A stretch of 64,000 nucleotides of DNA from CAWATZ01 sp963784995 (lineage in GTDB: Bacteria; Planctomycetota; Planctomycetia; Gemmatales; Gemmataceae): the NCBI GenBank assembly GCA_963784995.1, contig CAWATZ010000006.1, positions 434,001 to 498,000 of the forward strand, written 5' to 3'. A program made the position numbers and the translations under genes. Shown in pieces: positions 18,463 through 27,855 of this stretch; the first letter of the stretch is position 1, and every line of letters starts with the position of its first letter. The notes beneath the pieces are model-generated. The model saw nothing but the letters and a program-made list of their open reading frames with translations. It was not told the origin of the DNA and searched no databases.

Positions 18463-19462
18463 TTATTCCCTGCCCGGCTTGGCAGGCGGTTTGGCATCCC
18501 AGAAAAGCGTGACAATCAGCTGTTGCCCCTTGCCGGAGAAGAACGCCGCCTGTTCGCTGGCGTCATCGTAACAGAACCCGTAGGCTTTGTGGTCGATGCT
18601 GTGTTCATGGAAGAACCGGGAATACCAGTTCGATGGTTCCGCCTGATAGAACTTTGCGGGATTCTTCCAGTCGGCGGGGTCGGCCAGCACGTGGCGGTTG
18701 ATGGCGGCGCAGAACTGCGGATTGCTGCCGAGTACCCCGGTGCCCAGAAAGACGTCCTGGGTGCTCGGCTTGCTGCCGCAGCGGATCGATTTGCCGCCGT
18801 CAACAGGAGTGAAGATCAAGGCCCCCTTCTCCACCTTGCCGGTCCATTTGCCGCTCGGGGTCTTTTTCTCCTGAGCATAGGTGTCCCACACTTCCGCCAC
18901 GTACTTGTCGAAGTACTTGCCGTTGGGGACCATCCTTGCCGAAGCCGGCCCGGCATGGGGACAGGATCCAGAAGTCGCCCTTGACGCAGGCCTTGAATTC
19001 CTTGGGGGCCTCCTTGCGAAACGCCTCGAAGAGCTTGCTGCGCGATTCGGTGATGCCGGCCTTTTTGTTGCCCAGCTCGATGGTCAGCGGGATGCAGAAC
19101 GCGTCCACCTGCGTGGTGTTGCCGTGCCAGGTGTCCTTGCCGTAGGCGTACTCGATGAAATCCCAGTAGGCCTGGCGATCATCGAAGTTCCTGGGAGCAG
19201 CGCCGAGGCGGAAGTAGACCCGGCCGTTGCCGTTCGGGCAACGGACGGCAGGCTCTTTGACGAAGGAGTGCCATTCCCGACCGCCGTTGAGGCTCCAGAA
19301 GCATTGATCGTCAGCGAATTTGCCGTTGGTCTGGTTGACGAACTTGTAGCTCAATCCCTCGGCCTTTGCGGGCCCATCCGCAGGGATGGCAGACGGCAAG
19401 GGCAGGCAGAGGCCAACCCCCGCGGTGCTCAGGCCCTTGAGAAAAGTCCGTCGGGTCGTCAT
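18463..19462 (-). CDS. GH64-like beta-1,3-glucanase, Tat signal, frameshifted
   Basis: Begins at ATG 19462 with MTTRRTFLKGLSTAG, a twin-arginine-like leader. Typical GH64 (thaumatin-like beta-1,3-glucanase) blocks follow: GRVYFRLGAAPRNFDDRQ, YWDFIEYAYG, TTQVDAFCIPL, then after the break NGKYFDKYVAEVWDTYA, PSTQDVFLGTGVL, CAAINRHVL and HKAYGFCYDD. The frame changes at a C4 run (18957-18960); removing one C gives LSHAGPASARMVPNGK. Expected to cleave laminarin-type beta-1,3-glucans outside the cell. Its stop is 4 bases from the start of the sigma/FG-GAP gene, whose ribosome-binding site lies inside this gene's end, so the two are probably coupled. Confidence 0.75.
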
Positions 19463-19502
19463 GGCGATTCTCCTCGATTGGAGGTTGAAGGTTTGCCCTG
19501 GT

Positions 19503-19934
19503 TCAATCCAGCTCGATGTTGCAGACGTTGCTGCCGCTTTTCACTTCAAACGTTTTTCCCGACTCTTTCAAGTCCACGTAGCGTTCCGGGATCGGAACGT
19601 GTTCGGCCAGTTTGGCTTCGTACTGCTTGTACTCCGGGCTGTCCTTGTCCCCTGCCTCCGGAGGCCGGGGTGGGGAATTGCTAATCAGGATCGTCACCGG
19701 ACCGATTGGAACGGTGGGGGCCAGATAGGTTCCGTTGGCCTGAATGTAGACGGGCGGGGTCGCATGGTTGGTCTGATCCACGAAAATGACCGTGCCGGAG
19801 GTCACGGGCTTTCCCTGGAGCTTGACGGTTCCCGAAACCTTGGCGGTCCGGGCACAGCCACCCAGGCCCAGCGCCAGCAAGCCAAGGAGGACCCCGAGAA
19901 ACAACCGGTTGCAGCTGGAAAAGAGTCGATTCAT
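19503..19934 (-). CDS. Small lipoprotein of the planctomycete carboxypeptidase-regulatory-like type
   Basis: 143 residues. The leader LFLGVLLGLLALGLGGCA is a lipobox signal with Cys27 as lipidation site. The mature part starts KVSGTVKLQGKPVTSGTVIFVD and continues with YLAPTVPIGPVTILI, the transthyretin-like beta-sandwich pattern seen in many planctomycete lipoproteins. Such genes commonly follow a DUF1559 pilin-like gene, as here (DUF1559 ends 76 bases upstream on the same strand). Expected at the inner face of the outer membrane or cell surface. Function unknown. Confidence 0.85.
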   Translation of the reverse strand: MNRLFSSCNRLFLGVLLGLLALGLGGCARTAKVSGTVKLQGKPVTSGTVIFVDQTNHATPPVYIQANGTYLAPTVPIGPVTILISNSPPRPPEAGDKDSPEYKQYEAKLAEHVPIPERYVDLKESGKTFEVKSGSNVCNIELD

Positions 19935-20009
19935 TGCGGCGTTCCTTTGCAGGACGGCTCGGCTGGCGGCGGATCGGTTTCCCGCGCTTGGCCAGCACGC
20001 GGGAGCGAG

Positions 20010-20948
20010 TCACCAGCCGGCTCCCAGGGTGTCGCTGGCAGCGGGGGTGCAGGCCGCCCACCAGGTTGTGAGGGGGATGGAGTTGGCGACGGTCCGGCTG
20101 CTGCCATCCGCCAGAAGCACGCTGATGCCGGCGACGTGCGGTGACGAGGGCCAGGTATAGGTCACGCTGGCCTCCGCTGGCATCGCTTGAAAGGTGACGC
20201 CGGCCAGGTCGCGGTTCCCGAGGATGGCGAAGTTCGGGGCGTAGGTGCTGTTGTAGCTGAGGTTACGGCCCCAGACAGCGCCGCCGTTGGTTTTGTCGTT
20301 GCCGTATTTCTCGGTGAAGATAATGGTGTTGGACGAGCCGTCCGGGATACTCGTCGGCAGCCGGGCAGCTCCTTGACCGCCGTTGACCGTTTGCCCGCCG
20401 CCGGCAGCGACGGTCCCCGTGGTAACGCCAAACACCTGGCCGTTGGCGACGTAAGTGGAACACGCTGGCCAGGGCCCCCCCGCCGCGGCGCCGCTGACGT
20501 TGGAGTAGGCCTGGGTCATTGCCAGCGGTATTCCGGTTGGGTTGAGACTGGGATCGGAGGGACAGACGAACGATTTGACCCCGGTGAGCGCGGCGGCTTT
20601 CCCCGCGGGATAATTCGAGGCGTTGTAGTCGGTGCCGGCCGGATCGGCAGCGCTCTGGTAGAGGGCGGCCTGCTCCAGGTAGGGAAGCAGCCAGAAATGG
20701 ATGTGGTTGTTCATCGTGCCCCCGTAGGTCCCGAACAGGGGCGGGAACTCGGCATGGGCGTCGTGGCAGGCGAGGGCGGCAATGCCGAGCTGGTGGAGGT
20801 TGTTCAGGCACTGCGTCTTGGCGGCCGCCTCGCGGACTTTCTGGACGGCGGGCAGCAGCAGACCGATCAGGATGGCGATGATGGCAATGACGACCAGCAG
20901 CTCGATCAGAGTAAATGCGGGGCGCGAGCGGTTCGGGGGGCATTTCAT
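20010..20948 (-). CDS. DUF1559 pilin-like protein with type IV prepilin leader
   Basis: 312 residues from ATG at 20948, preceded by GGAG 8 bases upstream; the longer in-frame extension lacks a ribosome-binding site. The N-terminus has the prepilin cleavage and helix motif FTLIELLVVIAIIAILIGLL, with Glu at position 5 after the presumed cleavage site. Typical DUF1559 blocks follow: LPAVQKVREAA, CLNNLHQLGIA, CPSD, DGSSNTIIFTEKYGN and a C-terminal LLADGSSRTVA. Family members are highly multiplied in planctomycetes and are thought to be exported surface pseudopilins. The downstream lipoprotein is a frequent partner. Confidence 0.92.
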   Translation of the reverse strand: MKCPPNRSRPAFTLIELLVVIAIIAILIGLLLPAVQKVREAAAKTQCLNNLHQLGIAALACHDAHAEFPPLFGTYGGTMNNHIHFWLLPYLEQAALYQSAADPAGTDYNASNYPAGKAAALTGVKSFVCPSDPSLNPTGIPLAMTQAYSNVSGAAAGGPWPACSTYVANGQVFGVTTGTVAAGGGQTVNGGQGAARLPTSIPDGSSNTIIFTEKYGNDKTNGGAVWGRNLSYNSTYAPNFAILGNRDLAGVTFQAMPAEASVTYTWPSSPHVAGISVLLADGSSRTVANSIPLTTWWAACTPAASDTLGAGW

Positions 20949-21271
20949 GGAAATCTCCGGGGAAGAGGACACAGAGATTACTTCATCAGGCCTCGGCATT
21001 GATGAGCCGGGTGGCCTGTTAGGAGCCTCAGCGAGAGTTGGCACCTTATGGAGACACAATCGCTCCGGGGCAGCAACGGAGGTAATGAGGCTCCACGAGG
21101 AAAGAGACACCAGGGGCGAGCGCGGCACGATTTTTCTTCACGGAATTGTCAAAAAGGCTGTGGCAGGCGCCGCAACGATGTGGAGAAGGCGAGCGGCGCG
21201 GCGTCAGCCCGCCGGTAAAGGCCCTCACCGGCGGGCTGACGCCGCGCCGCTCGCCTTGCCGTTAGTTCCTC
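20949..21271. other. Intergenic region holding one inverted repeat
   Basis: 323 bases between two minus-strand genes. It contains the 28-nt-arm repeat at 21188-21255 and, near DUF1559, its ribosome-binding site. No RNA gene or conserved coding region was seen in the rest. Confidence 0.6.
21188..21255. repeat. 28-nt-arm inverted repeat, copy 2 of 3
   Basis: Arms 21188-21215 and 21228-21255 are identical to those of the copies at 8526-8595 and 31309-31379; the loop is 12 bases and unrelated. It ends 17 bases from the 3' end of the Gfo/Idh gene. Confidence 0.95.
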
Positions 21272-22573
21272 TTACACAGTCGGCAAGCTCCACGGTGCCC
21301 GGTAAGGCCGGCTGAGCATCGCCGCCGCTTCCTTGTCGCCGACAATCTCTTCCTTGACTGGGTCCCAGGTGATCTTTCGGCCGGTCCGGAGTGCAATGTT
21401 GCCCAGGTGGCAAACCGTGGCGGAGCGGTGGCCGATCTCCACGTCGCAGATCGGCAGTTTCCGCGACCGGATACACTCCAGCCAGTTGCCGTGGTGGTTG
21501 TTGCTGACGTACAAGTGGACGGCGCTGTCGCCCAGCTTCTGCTTGATCAGGTTGGCGGGCGTGGAAGAGAGCTTGCCCCGATTGACGAAGATGCTCCCCT
21601 TGTCGCCCTCGAAGGTGGTGCCTCCGGTCTGCCCCTTGCCGCACAGGAGCGTCACGCCATTGGCATACTTGTAGACCAGCTCGAACGACTCGGGGACCTC
21701 GTACCATTTCTCCTTGTGGTAGTGAGCCTTCCCCTCAATCGAGATCGGGCCGCTGTCGTCCATGCCCAGGCCCCACTGGGCGATGTCCAGGTGATGGGCG
21801 CCCCAGTTAGTCTGCTGGCCGCCGGAGTAGTCCCAGAAAAAGCGGAAGAGGTAGTGGACGTGCTTCCTGTTGTAAGGGCGTTTCGGAGCGGGCCCCAGCC
21901 AGAAGTCATAGTCCAGTTCGGGCGGCGGATCGCCGTCGGGCACAGCGGGACCATCGAAGTTGACAGGCGGCAGGCCGACCTTGACCGTATGCACCTTGCC
22001 GATGACGCCGTTGCGGACCAGCTCGCACGCCTGGCGGAAGTTGCTGCTGGAGCGCTGCATGCTGCCGGTCTGGACGATGCGCTTGTGCTTGCGGGCGGCC
22101 TCGACCATGACCCTTCCCTCCTGCACGGTCAGGGTCAGCGGCTTCTCGCAGTAAACGTCCTTGCCGGCCTGGCAAGCGTGGATGGTCGGCAGGGCGTGCC
22201 AGTGATCGGGCGTCGTGACAATCACCGCATCGATTTCCTTGCTGTCCAGCAGCTTGCGATAATCGCTGTAGGCGGCACAGCTCTTCTTGGTTGCCTTGGC
22301 GAAGGTCGCCTGGGCGTCCTCGAGATGTTTCCGATCCACGTCACAGACGGCCACGACGTTCTTGAGGACCCGGCCGAGGTTGTAAGTGCCCTGGCGGCCG
22401 ACTCCGATCGAGCCAATGCGGACCTGGTCGTGAGCCGGCTCCGCCAGGGCGCCGGCCATCATTGCTCGGGCCAGGCTGGCGGGCAGGGAGGCAAAGAGGC
22501 CGGCGGCAACGGCACTGCCTGCGGCCTGTCTGAGAAAGTCACGGCGGGAAGACATTGGGGGCGTCGAGTGCAT
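21272..22573 (-). CDS. Gfo/Idh/MocA-family oxidoreductase, Tat-exported
   Basis: 433 residues from ATG at 22573 (GGAG upstream). MSSRRDFLRQAAGSAVAAGL is a twin-arginine signal. The Rossmann fold follows: IRIGSIGVGRQGTYNLGRVL, then VVAVCDVD, the EKPLTLTVQEG motif with the conserved Lys, and the C-terminal domain with HHLDIAQWGLGMDDSGP. Such exported dehydrogenases are very common in planctomycetes and are linked to breakdown of complex glycans; substrate unknown. The two sulfatase genes upstream on the same strand fit a polysaccharide-catabolic neighbourhood. Annotated length and motifs are intact. Confidence 0.92.
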   Translation of the reverse strand: MHSTPPMSSRRDFLRQAAGSAVAAGLFASLPASLARAMMAGALAEPAHDQVRIGSIGVGRQGTYNLGRVLKNVVAVCDVDRKHLEDAQATFAKATKKSCAAYSDYRKLLDSKEIDAVIVTTPDHWHALPTIHACQAGKDVYCEKPLTLTVQEGRVMVEAARKHKRIVQTGSMQRSSSNFRQACELVRNGVIGKVHTVKVGLPPVNFDGPAVPDGDPPPELDYDFWLGPAPKRPYNRKHVHYLFRFFWDYSGGQQTNWGAHHLDIAQWGLGMDDSGPISIEGKAHYHKEKWYEVPESFELVYKYANGVTLLCGKGQTGGTTFEGDKGSIFVNRGKLSSTPANLIKQKLGDSAVHLYVSNNHHGNWLECIRSRKLPICDVEIGHRSATVCHLGNIALRTGRKITWDPVKEEIVGDKEAAAMLSRPYRAPWSLPTV

Positions 22574-22647
22574 CGGTGAAACTCCAGGGGTGTTCGTTGG
22601 GGACTCCACACAGTTTACACGATTCCCGTTCCTCGGGGGACAGCAAA

Positions 22648-24144
22648 TCACTGGTTTTTCAGCCAGGTGTCGTAGGCGTGCTTCCGCGGGCTGACGTACT
22701 TGTAAGTGTCGAACACCGCTCCGTTGCCAAGGATTCGCGGGTCCTGGTCCTTGCGGAGGGACTCTTCCATTTCCTTGCGGAGTTCGGCCATGATCCTGGC
22801 GGACGCAGGCTCGGCAGCCAGGTCCTTGACACAATCGGGATCTTTGTCCACCCGGTACAGTTCCTCGGCGGGTCGTTTGCCGAAGCAGAGCTTGTAGTAG
22901 CGATTGAAGCTGCTCAGGATCAGTTCTTTCGTAGGTCCGTCGTCGCAGTTGCGATAACCCGTCTCGGGATTGCCGACCGGCCAGCGGTCGGGCTCGTAGT
23001 TGCGGACGTAGAGATACTCAGGAGTCCGGATCGCCCGCACCGGGTAGCCCCAGTCGTTGGGCCGGCCAATGTCGTGACGCTCCTTGCCGATCACCATTCG
23101 GTTGCGGGTCCTGTCCACCCAGCCGGACTCCGGGGAGCGGAGCACGTCGGCGAAGCTCTTGCCGCTCACCGACGCCGGCGCCTGCACGCCGGCCACTTCC
23201 AGGAAGGTGGGAGCAAAGTCGCGGACGTTGATGAAGTCGTTGACCGTCCGCCCAGCCTTGATTTGCCGGCCCCAGCGGATCGCCAGCGGTATGTGGAAGC
23301 CGTGTTCGTAGATCTGTCCCTTGACCCGCGGGAACGGACAGCCGTGGTCGGACGTGACCACGATCAGGGTGTTGTCCAGTTCCTTCGCGTCCTCGAGGGC
23401 CTTGAGGATTCTGCCCAGATGGCTGTCGAACCATTCGACCTCCATCGCATAGTCGAGGAAGTCGCTGCGGACGACCGGTCGAGTCTGGGAGATAGGCCGG
23501 CAGTACGACGTCCGCCAGCTTCTTTCCGGCACGCACTCCGGCTCCGGGCTCGTAGACGCGGTGCGGCTCGTGGCCGCCGTACCAGAAACAGAACGGCTGG
23601 CCGGGTTTGCGTTTGCTCGAGGAAGTCCTGCGAAGTTGCGAGCGTAATCGACGGGCGAAATGCCCTGGATCGCGGGTTTGCTCTTGTACTGGTTGAAGTC
23701 CGGCCCGGCCGGGTTGCGCGTGAAGCCGCCGGCCTTGAAGTCGCCCGGGCCCCAGCCCTTGCCGGTGTAGCCGACGGAATAGCCGGCCTTCTCCAGCAGA
23801 TCGGGGTAGACAGCCCACTTGGCCCGGAAGATGCCGTTGTGGCAGCAGGCTTCCTCCAGCTGCCAGGTGTTGCGGCCGGTCAGGATGCTGGCCCGGCAGG
23901 GGCTGCACTTGGGGTTGTTGGTGAAGCAGTGCTGGAACAGCACGCCTTCGCGGGCCACGCGGTCAAAGGCGGGGGTTTTCACCCAGGTGCAGCCGTGGAC
24001 GCCGGCATGGCCGTAGCTCCAGTCGTCGGCGATCACGAACAGCACGTTCGGCCGGGGCTGGTCCGCGGCCCGTGCGGGGGCAGCGAGGAACAGTCCGAGA
24101 AGGGCAGAAACAGCTGTCATCACAGAAGCGGGTCTCGACGTCAT
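22648..24144 (-). CDS. Sulfatase B (formylglycine type), with compensating frameshifts
   Basis: Starts at ATG 24144 with a signal peptide (MTAVSALLGLFLAAPARA). The family blocks are NVLFVIADDWSYGH (metal-binding Asp pair), the formylglycine motif CSPCRASILTGR with Cys80, GYTGKGWGPGDF, VVTSDHGCPFPRVKGQIYEHG and HIPLAIRW. Between about 23480 and 23660 the reading frame slips and later returns: the expected QPFCFWYGGHEPHRVYEPG and KKLADVVLPAYLPD are present in a different frame. At least three single-base indels are needed in this stretch. Expected to hydrolyse sulfate esters, probably of sulfated polysaccharides, in the periplasm or outside. The paralogous sulfatase A lies just upstream. Confidence 0.8.
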   Translation of the reverse strand: MTSRPASVMTAVSALLGLFLAAPARAADQPRPNVLFVIADDWSYGHAGVHGCTWVKTPAFDRVAREGVLFQHCFTNNPKCSPCRASILTGRNTWQLEEACCHNGIFRAKWAVYPDLLEKAGYSVGYTGKGWGPGDFKAGGFTRNPAGPDFNQYKSKPAIQGISPVDYARNFAGLPRANANPASRSVSGTAATSRTASTSPEPECVPERSWRTSYCRPISQTRPVVRSDFLDYAMEVEWFDSHLGRILKALEDAKELDNTLIVVTSDHGCPFPRVKGQIYEHGFHIPLAIRWGRQIKAGRTVNDFINVRDFAPTFLEVAGVQAPASVSGKSFADVLRSPESGWVDRTRNRMVIGKERHDIGRPNDWGYPVRAIRTPEYLYVRNYEPDRWPVGNPETGYRNCDDGPTKELILSSFNRYYKLCFGKRPAEELYRVDKDPDCVKDLAAEPASARIMAELRKEMEESLRKDQDPRILGNGAVFDTYKYVSPRKHAYDTWLKNQ

Positions 24145-24167
24145 TGGGTGTTCTCCATCGACCAGCC

Positions 24168-25972
24168 TCATTGTTGTTGAAGCGTCAGCATGACGGCCCG
24201 CACGTCGATCACCTTCTTGCCGGGAACTTCCAGGGCCCGCAGCGTCAGCAGGCCGCGCCCCTTCTCCAGCGACAGCACACCCAGCCGCAGCGGCTTGAAG
24301 TCCTTGACCAGCGATTCGCCTGCCCGCGGCACCCGGTCGTGTTCCGCCCCGTGCAGCGGCGGATCGTGGGCCTCGGTCACGACGCCGGCCAGCCGGCTGT
24401 CCTTGAAGCTCAGCTCGATGCGTCGCGCCGACGTTCTCCTTTGGCACAGGTGTAATCGACAACCACCTCGTAGTTGCCGCTCGTGGCCACCTCGATGTCC
24501 CAGGTGATGCGGTCGTCGGTGCTGGTCCAGTTGGTGAAGAAGGAGCAGTTCGGCGCGTTGGCGCTCCGCTTGACGTTGCCGTGCGGCAAGGCCGTCGCGG
24601 GCCGGCAGGGGGGTCCACGGGAAAGGCAGGGTAGCCGACCGTGAACGGCCGGTTGTCGCTCTTCAGCTCTGCCAGCACGTCGCGCTTCCAGCGGGCGACC
24701 GCCTCGGACAGGCGGGCCGCTTCCCGGGTTGCTCCTTGGTCGATGTCGCGCTGCTGGCCGGGATCTTTGGTCATGTCGTACAGCCGGCCCATCGCATCCA
24801 GCCGATACTGCTGGCTCCGCACGCTGACCTGGCCGTTCCAGTGCGAGAAGATCAGCCGCTCGGGCCAGGCTTCGGCTGCCGACCCAGCAGCAGCGGAGCC
24901 AGGCTGACGCCCGTCGAGCGGCTTGCCTCCCTTGACGGGAACGCCGGTCAGCTCGGCGAGCGTCGGCAGCAGGTCGATGGCGGCGGCGATGGGCGCGACC
25001 TTCGTCCCCGGCTTGACGTGGCCCGGCCAGCGCAGCAGCAGCGGGGCACGCACTCCGCCCTCGTCGGTCGAGCCCTTGCGGCCGCGCATGCCGCCGTTCC
25101 AGCGCCAGCTGTTGGGGCCGTTGTCGCTGAAGTACAGCACAATGGTATTGTCCGCCAGCTTCAGTTCGTCCAGCTTGCTCAGCACCCGGCCGACGTTGTC
25201 GTCAATGTTCTCGCACATCGCCAGCGCGGCCCGGGTCATGGCCGGCTCTTCGCGCTCCGGACCCTGGTGAGCGCAGCTTCAGCTCCCGGTCTTTGGCGGC
25301 ATCCCACCAGCGATCCGGGACTTGCATCGGAGTATGCGGCGTGTTGAAGGCGACGTAGCAGAAGAAGGGCCGTTCGCGGTCCTTGCCGAGGAAGGCCATC
25401 GCCTGGTCGGTGAGGTCATTTGTGATGTAGCCCTTGCCCTGGATGGGCTGGCCATTGTGCTCCAGGGGCGGGTCGAAGTAATCGCCCCAGTGGCCGGAGG
25501 TGAAGCCGTAGAACTCGTCGAAGCCACGGGCATTGGGATGGTAGGGATACTGGCTGCCGTTGTGCCATTTGCCGAAGATCGCCGTACGGTAGCCGGCCGC
25601 CTTGAAGTGATCGGCGATCGTCTTCTCGTCGAGGTCGAGGCGTTCGCCGCCGGTCGAGACGTTGAAGACGCCGCCGCGCGGATGATAGCGGCCGGTGAGA
25701 AACTCGGCCCGCGTCGGCGAACAGACCGGGCAGACGAAGAAGCGCTCGAAGAGGGCCCCGTCGCGGGCCAGGCAGTCGATGTGCGGCGTCCGCAGGTTCG
25801 TGTTGCCATGCACGCTCAGGTCGCCCCAGCCCTGATCGTCGGCGAGGAAGATCAGTACGTTGGGCCGGTCGGCGGCGCCTGCCGGAGAGGGCCAGAGGCA
25901 GGCCAGGGCAAGGGCGATGAGGAGCAGGAAGCGAAAGACGGTCCGGCCCGTTGAGATTGGTGTGTGCTGCAT
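24168..25972 (-). pseudogene. Sulfatase A (formylglycine type), multiply frameshifted
   Basis: Starts at ATG 25972 (AAGG upstream) with a signal peptide (FRFLLLIALALACLWPSPAGA). It has NVLIFLADDQGWGDLSVHGN, the formylglycine motif CSPTRAEFLTGR with Cys84, IFGKWHNGSQY and, in a second frame, NTIVLYFSDNGPN and RGRKGSTDEGGVRAPLLLRWPG. The frame changes near 25260, 24895, 24600 and 24440; the C-terminal beta domain finishes at 24168 (ALEVPGKKVIDVRAVMLTL). Four or more indels in one gene indicate decay or poor consensus. If intact, it would be a secreted sulfatase partnering sulfatase B, whose start lies 23 bases downstream. Confidence 0.8.
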
Positions 25973-25998
25973 GGGATACCTTTTCTGGTCGTGAGCAG

Positions 25999-26095
25999 AA
26001 CCCCTCCCCCAACCCCTCCCCGAAGCGGGGAGGGGAGCAAGACCGCAGGCTTCTAACTCCCCTCCCCGCTTCGGGGAGGGGTTGGGGGAGGGGTT
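25999..26095. repeat. C/G-tract inverted repeat, 38-nt arms
   Basis: Arms 25999-26036 (AACCCCTCCCCCAACCCCTC...) and 26058-26095 are perfect complements; each contains the smaller hairpin CCCCTCCCCGCTTCGGGGAGGGG-type core. It lies directly upstream of sulfatase A and supplies the last codons and stop of the 26053-26472 gene. A related, shorter CCCCTCTC element occurs at 54031-54068. Confidence 0.9.
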
Positions 26096-26472
26096 GTCTT
26101 TTGGCTCTCGCTGCTGTTCTCCGGGCGAACAACAGTGGCCAGGACCCACTCAATCTCCTTGACGCAACCCGACAGTGACACCGCGGCCATCTGGTAGTTG
26201 GTATGGTCGCTCACCCGCTTGTAATTGGCGGCGAAGAACTCCGCCACGCGCCGCAGCTTCGGCAGTTTCCCCTTGATGCGGTGCAGAAACTCCTTGCTGT
26301 CGCCGCGCTGGGCGGCCGGCTCGACCGCCCGGACGTAATCGAAGATCATCCGCGGCACTTCCAGGAACTCCTCATCCTCCTGGATCTCGTCGGCGTGCTT
26401 GAGGTACGTCCGCACCATCCACGCATGGGCCAGGATGACGTTGAGCCGGTCGATGGCTTGCTCGGGCGTCAC
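26053..26472 (-). CDS. Small helical protein, family not recognised
   Basis: 139 residues from GTG at 26472, which overlaps the stop of the upstream membrane-protein gene (GTGA) and has GAGG 7 bases ahead, so coupling is likely. The sequence is almost entirely amphipathic helix (AIDRLNVILAHAWMVRTYLK, DEEFLEVPRMIFDYVRAVEP, GKLPKLRRVAEFFAANYKRV). The final 12 residues, rich in Pro and Gly (TPPPTPPRSGEGS), are encoded by the inverted repeat at 26058-26095, so the native C-terminus has probably been replaced or extended. No signal peptide. Function unknown. Confidence 0.7.
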   Translation of the reverse strand: MTPEQAIDRLNVILAHAWMVRTYLKHADEIQEDEEFLEVPRMIFDYVRAVEPAAQRGDSKEFLHRIKGKLPKLRRVAEFFAANYKRVSDHTNYQMAAVSLSGCVKEIEWVLATVVRPENSSESQKTTPPPTPPRSGEGS

Positions 26473-27710
26473 GGCGAGGCCTCGTGGAGTGTTGGAGCAG
26501 CAACCGGCTGCGCTGGCTTGGGCCCCACCGCGGGAGCGGATTCGGACAGCTCCTTGGAATACAGCACCAGAGCGGCGCCCAGGCCGACCAGGACGATGCC
26601 CAGCCACAATGTCCAGTGAGGCATGATCAGTTCCGTCTTCCAGGGATTCCCCACGACGGGATGCCAGACCATGCTGACCAGGGTGTTGATGATCGGGGCC
26701 AGGCCGAAGATCAGCGGCGCGATGTACAGCTTGTAGGTCGCCGGCGGCCGACCGGTCGCCTTTGCCGCCTCGATGGCCGCCTTGGTGGCGAAGATGACGC
26801 AAATGGCCCCGATGGCCCCGGCTGCTCCCGCCAGGCCGGACAGGGTCAGGCCCGTCGCCGATTTCCAGTTGGGCTGGGCCGCGGCCGGCGTCAGGTACAG
26901 GTAGATGCCGGGAAAGACAATGGCGATGATGAAGTAGCTCACGCCCACGCACAGGATGGCCGCCAGCCGGCTGGCCGGTTTGCCGCCCAGCTCGCTGCCG
27001 CCGTAGAAGATCAGCGGGACGTAGGTGCCCCACGACAGACCCGCCAGGGCCACGAACAGCAGCCAGGGATGCTGCCCCTTGAAGCCGGTGGTGATTTCCT
27101 CCATCAGCGTCGGCCGCTGTTTTGCTGGGGCTTCTGTCTGGGTGGTCTGGGCGACCGGTGGTTTCTTTTCGGATAGCTCCTTCGAGTAAAGCACCAGGCC
27201 GGCTCCCAGACCGACGAGCAGAATGCCCAGCCACAGAAGCGGATGAGGCGCCGACCAGCCAAAATGCAACGGCCGACCCTTGGCGGGGTGCCAGACGGTG
27301 CTGACCAGGGTGTTGATGATCGGGGCCAGGCCGAAGATCAGCGGCGCGATGTACAGCTTGTAGACCCCAGTATCCGGCAGGTCCTGAGCTTTTGCCGCGG
27401 CGAACGCCGCCATGGTCGCGAAGATGACGCAGATGGCCCCCAGGGCGCCGGCCGCCCCGGCCAGGCCCGAGAAGAACAGACCCGTGAAGCTGCGCTCGGG
27501 CCGATCCTTGGCGGGCAGCCGGATCAGGTAAAAGAGCGGGTAGAGGACGCCGATGATGAAGTAGGCGATGCCCACGCACAGGATGGCGAGCAACCGGCTG
27601 CTCGGCTTGCCACCCAGCTCGTTGCCCCCGGAGAAGATCAGGGGAACGTAGGTCCCCCACGACAGACCCGCCAGGGCCACGTACACCAGCCACAAATACC
27701 TACCCGCCAT
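26469..27710 (-). CDS. Polytopic membrane protein made of two near-identical halves
   Basis: 413 residues from ATG at 27710 (GGAGAAGGA immediately upstream). Each half has about 190 residues and about five TM helices with the same landmarks: FVALAGLSWGTYVPLIF, LGGKP.SRL, AILCVG, SGLAGAAGA.GAICVIFAT, YKLYIAPLIFGLAPIINTLVS and LVGLGA.LVLYSKELSE. The halves are joined by a Pro/Thr-rich linker. The pattern recalls DMT/EamA-type duplicated transporters, but I cannot place it in a named family. It is translationally coupled to the small helical protein downstream. Confidence 0.8.
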   Translation of the reverse strand: MAGRYLWLVYVALAGLSWGTYVPLIFSGGNELGGKPSSRLLAILCVGIAYFIIGVLYPLFYLIRLPAKDRPERSFTGLFFSGLAGAAGALGAICVIFATMAAFAAAKAQDLPDTGVYKLYIAPLIFGLAPIINTLVSTVWHPAKGRPLHFGWSAPHPLLWLGILLVGLGAGLVLYSKELSEKKPPVAQTTQTEAPAKQRPTLMEEITTGFKGQHPWLLFVALAGLSWGTYVPLIFYGGSELGGKPASRLAAILCVGVSYFIIAIVFPGIYLYLTPAAAQPNWKSATGLTLSGLAGAAGAIGAICVIFATKAAIEAAKATGRPPATYKLYIAPLIFGLAPIINTLVSMVWHPVVGNPWKTELIMPHWTLWLGIVLVGLGAALVLYSKELSESAPAVGPKPAQPVAAPTLHEASP

Positions 27711-27855
27711 TCCTTCTCCTTGTCGGACTGATTTCGAGGATGGTTGCAGGCCCCGAGGAACCAATCGCTGTCTCTGGGCCCCCTGAGGGATGGTCGCTCC
27801 CGGTCATCCGAGGGTGTTATAGGGAGTCCAGGGCGGGAAGGCCGCGTTTCTGTCC

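Noticed and set aside
22648..25239. One 863-residue protein with two sulfatase domains
   Set aside because: The frame joins the tail of sulfatase A with sulfatase B only because of frameshifts; B has its own ATG and signal peptide at 24144, and the true C-terminus of A ends at 24168 in another frame.
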